Part shown: positions 13,626-16,985 of the stretch, in pieces
Numbering within the stretch: the stretch's first letter is position 1
How the letters are laid out: each line of letters opens with the position of its first letter
Assembly: GCA_900752445.1 (NCBI GenBank)
Contig: CAADVN010000114.1
Location: forward strand, 1-16,985
Origin: an uncultured Oscillospiraceae bacterium
Lineage (GTDB): Bacteria > Bacillota > Clostridia > Oscillospirales > Oscillospiraceae
Direction of reading: 5' to 3'
DNA: 16,985 nucleotides
Notes under the pieces: generated by a model
What the model was told of the DNA's origin: nothing
The model's input: the letters and a program-made list of their open reading frames with translations, nothing else
Database searches by the model: none
Made by a program: the position numbers and the translations under genes

Positions 13626-14819
13626 TCAGATGATGCCATGCTCTATCTTTAGGCTTAACACGCGCAGCACGCTCTCGTCCAGGCGCTGCTCCGTCAGGCG
13701 GCCCTCGGCCACCGCGGACTCTATCGCGCCCACCGCCGTGCCCAGGTCCGGCACGCCCAGCAGGATGTCGCCGCCCGCTTCGAGATACCGCACGCAGACC
13801 TCGCCGTTGTCGTAGCCCGCCATCGCGCCCATGTCCAGCGAGTCCGTGATGACCACGCCGTCCCAGCCCAGCTCCTCGCGCAGCAGGCCCGTGATGACCG
13901 CCTGAGATATCGTCGCCGGCACCTCGTCCAGCGCCGTCACCGTGATGTGGCCGATCATGACCATGTCCGCGCCGGCCTCGATGCCCGAGACGAAGGGCAG
14001 CAGCTCGCCCGCGCGCAGCTCGTCGAGGCTCTTATTCACCACCGCCGCGCCCTCGTGCGTATCCGTGTCCGTGTCGCCGTGGCCCGGGAAGTGCTTCAGG
14101 CAGCACACCACGCCCGCGTCCGTGAACCCGCGCACCGCCGAGGCCACCAGCTCCGCCGCCTGCTCGAAGTTGTCCGAGTAAGCCCGGTCGCCGATGACCG
14201 TGTTGGCCGGGTTCGTCCACACGTCCGCCACCGGCGCGTAGTCAGTGTTGAACAGGCAGCTCGTCATGTCCCTGCCGATGGTCAGCGCGTTCTGATACGC
14301 CGTCTCCGGCCCCTCGTCCTTGTAGCTGTACATGGAGTAGATGAAGGTCGTGCCCAGCTTGTACATGAGCCGGCCCACGTTGCCGCCCTCCTCGTCCGCG
14401 CTGATGATGAGCGGTATTTTCGAGTACGACTGCGTGTTCTCTATCATCTCGCGCGTCTGCTCCTGCGTCACGAGGTTGTCCACGCTGTAGATGAGGCCGC
14501 CGACGGGGTATTCCGCCAGCGCCTGCCGCGTCGCCTCGCCCGCTACGGTCACGGGCGACAGGCCCGTCAGCACCTCGGGCCGCACGATGAACAGCTGGCA
14601 GACCTTCTCGTGCAGGCTCATGTCCGCCAGCAGCGCCTCCGCCTGCTCCTGCACCGGGTCCGGCGTCGGCGTCGACTCAGGCGTGGGCTCCGGCGTCGCC
14701 GTGGGCGCGGGCTCCGTCGTCGGGCTCGGCACCGTCACGTCGCCCGCCGCACCGCAGGCTGAGAGCGTCAGGGCAAATATGAGCATGAGGCACAGGGCCC
14801 CGGTCTTGAGTTTTTTCAT
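13626..14819 (-). CDS. nagZ: GH3 beta-N-acetylhexosaminidase-like lipoprotein (NagZ-type)
   Basis: Extracytoplasmic, membrane-anchored glycoside hydrolase family 3 enzyme, probably releasing N-acetylglucosamine from peptidoglycan fragments (EC 3.2.1.52). The product is 397 aa. Lipoprotein signal MKKLKTGALCLMLIFALTLS with lipobox LSAC (Cys22), then a Pro/Thr-rich linker and one GH3 (beta/alpha)8 domain. Visible signatures: ISADEEGG, APVADVWTNP, IGDRAYS, KHFPGHGD (242-249) with His255 of the DTH loop as probable acid/base dyad, and Asp326 in ITDSLDMGAM as predicted nucleophile. It has no C-terminal second domain, as in NagZ and unlike two-domain GH3 glucosidases. The start at 14819 is chosen because upstream codons would precede the signal peptide with non-signal sequence; AGGGG lies about 11 bases away. 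It is divergent from the CobW pair and has its own promoter. Confidence 0.9.
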   Translation of the reverse strand: MKKLKTGALCLMLIFALTLSACGAAGDVTVPSPTTEPAPTATPEPTPESTPTPDPVQEQAEALLADMSLHEKVCQLFIVRPEVLTGLSPVTVAGEATRQALAEYPVGGLIYSVDNLVTQEQTREMIENTQSYSKIPLIISADEEGGNVGRLMYKLGTTFIYSMYSYKDEGPETAYQNALTIGRDMTSCLFNTDYAPVADVWTNPANTVIGDRAYSDNFEQAAELVASAVRGFTDAGVVCCLKHFPGHGDTDTDTHEGAAVVNKSLDELRAGELLPFVSGIEAGADMVMIGHITVTALDEVPATISQAVITGLLREELGWDGVVITDSLDMGAMAGYDNGEVCVRYLEAGGDILLGVPDLGTAVGAIESAVAEGRLTEQRLDESVLRVLSLKIEHGII

Positions 14820-14867
14820 TTTTGGTTTGACCCCTTTTAATGTTAGTGGTAGAATGTATTGGTTATG

Positions 14868-14896
14868 ATTATAGACCCATTGCGTACAAATTACAA
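14868..14896 (-). promoter_or_regulatory. Promoter of the GH3 lipoprotein gene
   Basis: On the minus strand TTGTAA (14896-14891), 17 bases, perfect TATAAT (14873-14868). The boxes are identical to those of SLH gene 1. It lies in the 97-base divergent gap that must also hold the promoter of the CobW pair, for which I see no convincing boxes. Confidence 0.8.
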
Positions 14897-14916
14897 TCGA
14901 GAAGGAAGCGCAGAAA

Positions 14917-15996
14917 ATGACTAAGATCGATATATTCTCGGGCTTTCTGGGCGCAGGCAAGACCACGCTCATAAAAAAGCTCATTGCCGAGGCCTACAAG
15001 GGCGAGAAGCTCGTGCTCATCGAGAACGAGTTCGGCGAGATATCCGTGGACGGCGGCTTTCTGCAGGACGCCGGCGTCGAGATAACCGAAATGAGCTCCG
15101 GCTGCATCTGCTGCAGCCTCGTGGGCGATTTCGCCGAGGCCCTCAAGAAGGTCAAGGCCCAGTTTGCGCCGGACAGGATACTCATCGAGCCCTCGGGCGT
15201 CGGCAAGCTCTCCGACGTAATCCGCGCCGTGCAGGGCGTCGGCGACCCCGAGCTCGTCCCCGGCTCCTTCACCACCGTCGTGGACGCGACGAGGGCGAAG
15301 ATGTACATGAAAAACTTCGGCGAGTTCTGGTGCAACCAGGTCGAGAACGCCGGGGCCATCGTGCTCTCGCGTACCAAGGGCATGAGCGAAACCAAGCTCA
15401 AAGCCTGCGTGGACATGCTCCGCGAGCACAATAAGGACGCCGTCATCGTCACCACGCCCTGGGACGAGCTGGACGGCAAGACCCTTCGCGCCGCCATGGA
15501 ACACGAGGACAGCCTCAAGGCCGAGCTCGCGCGCCTCGCCGCCGAGGCCGCCGAGGATGACGACGACGAGGACGAGTGCTGCTGCGGCCACGACCACGAC
15601 CACGACCACGAGCACCATCACGAGCACGAGCATGAGCACGGCGAGGAATGCTCCTGCGGCCATGACCATGAGCATGAGCACGAGCATCACCATCACCACC
15701 ATCACCACGGGCACGACGCGGACGAGGTGTTCGTGAGCTGGGGCGCGGAGACGGCCCGGAAATTCACTGAGACGGAGATAGTCGAGGCCCTGCAGGGACT
15801 TGACAGCCTGCGCTACGGCCAGGCGGTGCGCGCGAAGGGCTATGTGGCCTCGGAGGGCGAGGACTGGATATATTTCGACTACGTCCCCGGCGAGCGCGAG
15901 CTGCGCCGCGGCGCCCCGGCCGTGACCGGCAGGCTCTGCGTCATAGGCTCGGGGCTGGACGAGGATGGTCTGAGGGAGCTGTTCAAACTTGGCTGA
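14917..15996 (+). CDS. COG0523/CobW-type GTPase with His-rich metal-binding segment
   Basis: G3E P-loop GTPase of the metallochaperone family that includes CobW, YjiA and ZNG1; cytoplasmic. The product is 359 aa. Walker A GFLGAGKT (9-16), ENEFGE switch region, CxCC metal site GCICC (C63, C65, C66), and LIEPSG for switch II. Where NKxD is expected the protein reads VLSRTKG (149-155), so base recognition may differ. Residues 221-267 form a Cys/His/Asp/Glu segment with 23 histidines plus a CCC and a CSC cluster. A CobW C-terminal domain of about 90 residues follows. AAGGAAG precedes the ATG. It overlaps the next gene, so they are cotranscribed. Metal identity (zinc, cobalt or nickel) cannot be read from sequence; zinc is the best guess from the neighbour's domain. 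Confidence 0.92.
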   Translation: MTKIDIFSGFLGAGKTTLIKKLIAEAYKGEKLVLIENEFGEISVDGGFLQDAGVEITEMSSGCICCSLVGDFAEALKKVKAQFAPDRILIEPSGVGKLSDVIRAVQGVGDPELVPGSFTTVVDATRAKMYMKNFGEFWCNQVENAGAIVLSRTKGMSETKLKACVDMLREHNKDAVIVTTPWDELDGKTLRAAMEHEDSLKAELARLAAEAAEDDDDEDECCCGHDHDHDHEHHHEHEHEHGEECSCGHDHEHEHEHHHHHHHHGHDADEVFVSWGAETARKFTETEIVEALQGLDSLRYGQAVRAKGYVASEGEDWIYFDYVPGERELRRGAPAVTGRLCVIGSGLDEDGLRELFKLG

Positions 15997-16942
15997 GCAA
16001 AGGCAGATACCCGTCTACCTGTTCACGGGTTTTCTCGAGGCGGGCAAGACGAAGTTTATACAGGAAACGCTTGAGGACAAGCGCTTCAACAACGGAGAGC
16101 CGACGCTGCTGCTCGTATGCGAGGAGGGCGTCGAGGAATACGCGCCGGAGGAGTTCTCCGGCCACCGCGTGAAGCTCAAGGCCGTTGAGGAGGAGACAGA
16201 CCTCACGCCCGAGAACCTCACGGCCTGGCTAGAGGCCGCGGGCGCTGAGCGGGTCATGGTCGAGTACAACGGCATGTGGATGCTCGACTCGCTCTACGGC
16301 GCACTGCCGGACGGCTGGCTCGTGGCGCAGGAGTTCATGTTCGCGGACGCGGGCAGCTTCCTCAGCTACAACGCCAACATGCGGCAGCTGTGCTATGACA
16401 AGCTCAAGAGCGCGGAGCTGGTGGTGTTCAACCGCTTCCGTCCGGATATGGACAAGATGGAATACCACAAGGTCGTGCGCGGCGCCTCGCGCCGGGCCGA
16501 GATCGCCTACGAATCGGTGGACGGCAAGGTCGCCTACGACGACATCGAGGACCCGCTGCCCTTCGACCTGGACGCGCCCGTCGTCAACATCGAGGACCGC
16601 GACTATGCGCTCTGGTACCGCGACGTGGCGGAGGAACCGAAGAAATACGCGGGCAAGACGGTGCGCGTCAAGGCGCGCTGCATAAAGCGCCGGGGCATTC
16701 CCGCGGGCAGCGTCATCGCCGGCCGGCACGTCATGACCTGCTGCGAGGCGGACATACAGTTCGAGGCCTTCATCTGCAACTGTGCGGAGGCGGGCGAGCC
16801 GGAGAACGACACCTGGGTCATTCTGACGGCGAAGATGGACTACAAGTTCCACCGCGCCTACGGCCGCAAAGGCCCCGTCCTCACCGCGCTCGCCTGGGAA
16901 AAGACCGAGCCGCCCGACCAGCCCGTCGCGACGTTCTATTGA
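15989..16942 (+). CDS. Diverged CobW-like P-loop protein with TIGR03943/YcgQ-like C-terminal domain
   Basis: 317 aa. The N-terminal part resembles COG0523 GTPases: TGFLEAGKT (13-21) is a Walker A. The CxCC motif is absent and EYNGMW stands where an E-x-SG is usual; FNRFRPD may be a remnant of NKxD. The C-terminal part (about 195-317) has KYAGKTVRVKARC, then GRHVMTCCEADIQF (C251, C252) and ICNC (C263, C265). It recalls the OB-like end of the TIGR03943/YcgQ (DUF1980) proteins with their conserved SCC-ADA, which accompany YcgR-type permeases and zinc-linked CobW genes in Firmicutes. TTG is the only sensible start: GAGGGAG lies ten bases upstream and it overlaps the previous stop by eight bases. 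It probably acts with the upstream GTPase in metal handling. The fusion call is by eye. Confidence 0.8.
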   Translation: MAEQRQIPVYLFTGFLEAGKTKFIQETLEDKRFNNGEPTLLLVCEEGVEEYAPEEFSGHRVKLKAVEEETDLTPENLTAWLEAAGAERVMVEYNGMWMLDSLYGALPDGWLVAQEFMFADAGSFLSYNANMRQLCYDKLKSAELVVFNRFRPDMDKMEYHKVVRGASRRAEIAYESVDGKVAYDDIEDPLPFDLDAPVVNIEDRDYALWYRDVAEEPKKYAGKTVRVKARCIKRRGIPAGSVIAGRHVMTCCEADIQFEAFICNCAEAGEPENDTWVILTAKMDYKFHRAYGRKGPVLTALAWEKTEPPDQPVATFY

Positions 16943-16985
16943 GGCATCGGAATTACTACAAATAATGACAGCTGCGGCTGGCCTC

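Noticed and set aside
13947..14762. 271-codon open frame on the plus strand opposite the GH3 gene
   Set aside because: An Arg/Ala/His-rich shadow. KHFPGHGD, the lipobox and the other GH3 motifs on the minus strand identify the real gene.
14820..14984. N-terminal extension of the GH3 lipoprotein to base 14984
   Set aside because: It would run through its own promoter and into the divergent gene. The lipoprotein signal at 14819 requires that start.
14869..15714. Minus-strand open frame with a very hydrophobic N-terminus
   Set aside because: The hydrophobic run is the antisense reading of the CAC/CAT/GAC/GAG codons in the His-rich segment of the CobW-type gene, not a membrane protein.
16943..16985. 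Possible further gene at the right end
   Set aside because: Only 43 bases remain after the last stop; no ribosome binding site plus start or terminator hairpin can be supported.

Overview
The window looks like a chromosome segment from a Gram-positive anaerobe of class Clostridia, most likely an Oscillospirales-type gut bacterium. The pointers are a cysteine T-box leader, several surface proteins with C-terminal SLH domains, a SCIFF ranthipeptide locus, TTG starts, strong GGAGG ribosome binding sites and a high-GC coding background. The taxonomic placement is inference; no 16S or other marker gene is present.

Left end, minus strand: a sigma-70-type promoter, a cysteine-type T-box leader with an intrinsic terminator, then cysE and the 5' part of cysS, which runs off the window. 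Divergent from this, on the plus strand, is a tandem array of three secreted SLH proteins of decreasing size (about 740, 656 and 298 aa). They are separated by similar GC-rich hairpins. The two large ones carry MP-type (InlB B-repeat-like) beta repeats in front of three SLH motifs. A tRNA-Trp(CCA) gene with its own promoter and a strong terminator follows.

Middle, plus strand: scfA, a 46-aa SCIFF precursor; a hairpin attenuator; scfB, its radical SAM/SPASM maturase; a fold-type I PLP enzyme of the Orn/Lys/Arg decarboxylase family that overlaps scfB by 4 nt; a two-helix small membrane protein; and a small LpdD-like protein. This looks like one transcription unit. The SCIFF core has Gly where the thioether acceptor Thr is described in the characterised homologue, and it has an extra cysteine in the leader.

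Convergent with it, on the minus strand, is a large SLH-anchored beta-helix protein. Its signal peptide is out of frame with the mature protein by one base. Upstream of that on the same strand lies a GH3 (NagZ-like) lipoprotein. A divergent promoter region then leads, on the plus strand, to two overlapping COG0523/CobW-type genes. The first has CxCC and a very His-rich segment. The second is diverged, lacks CxCC, and appears fused to a TIGR03943/YcgQ-like C-terminal domain. Together these suggest metal (zinc-type) handling. The last 43 bases hold nothing recognisable.

Themes: cell-surface display (four SLH proteins plus a cell-wall hydrolase), cysteine supply under T-box control, a cysteine-rich RiPP, and metal-binding GTPases. 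The large SLH genes are mosaics of AT-rich outer regions and GC-rich anchors.
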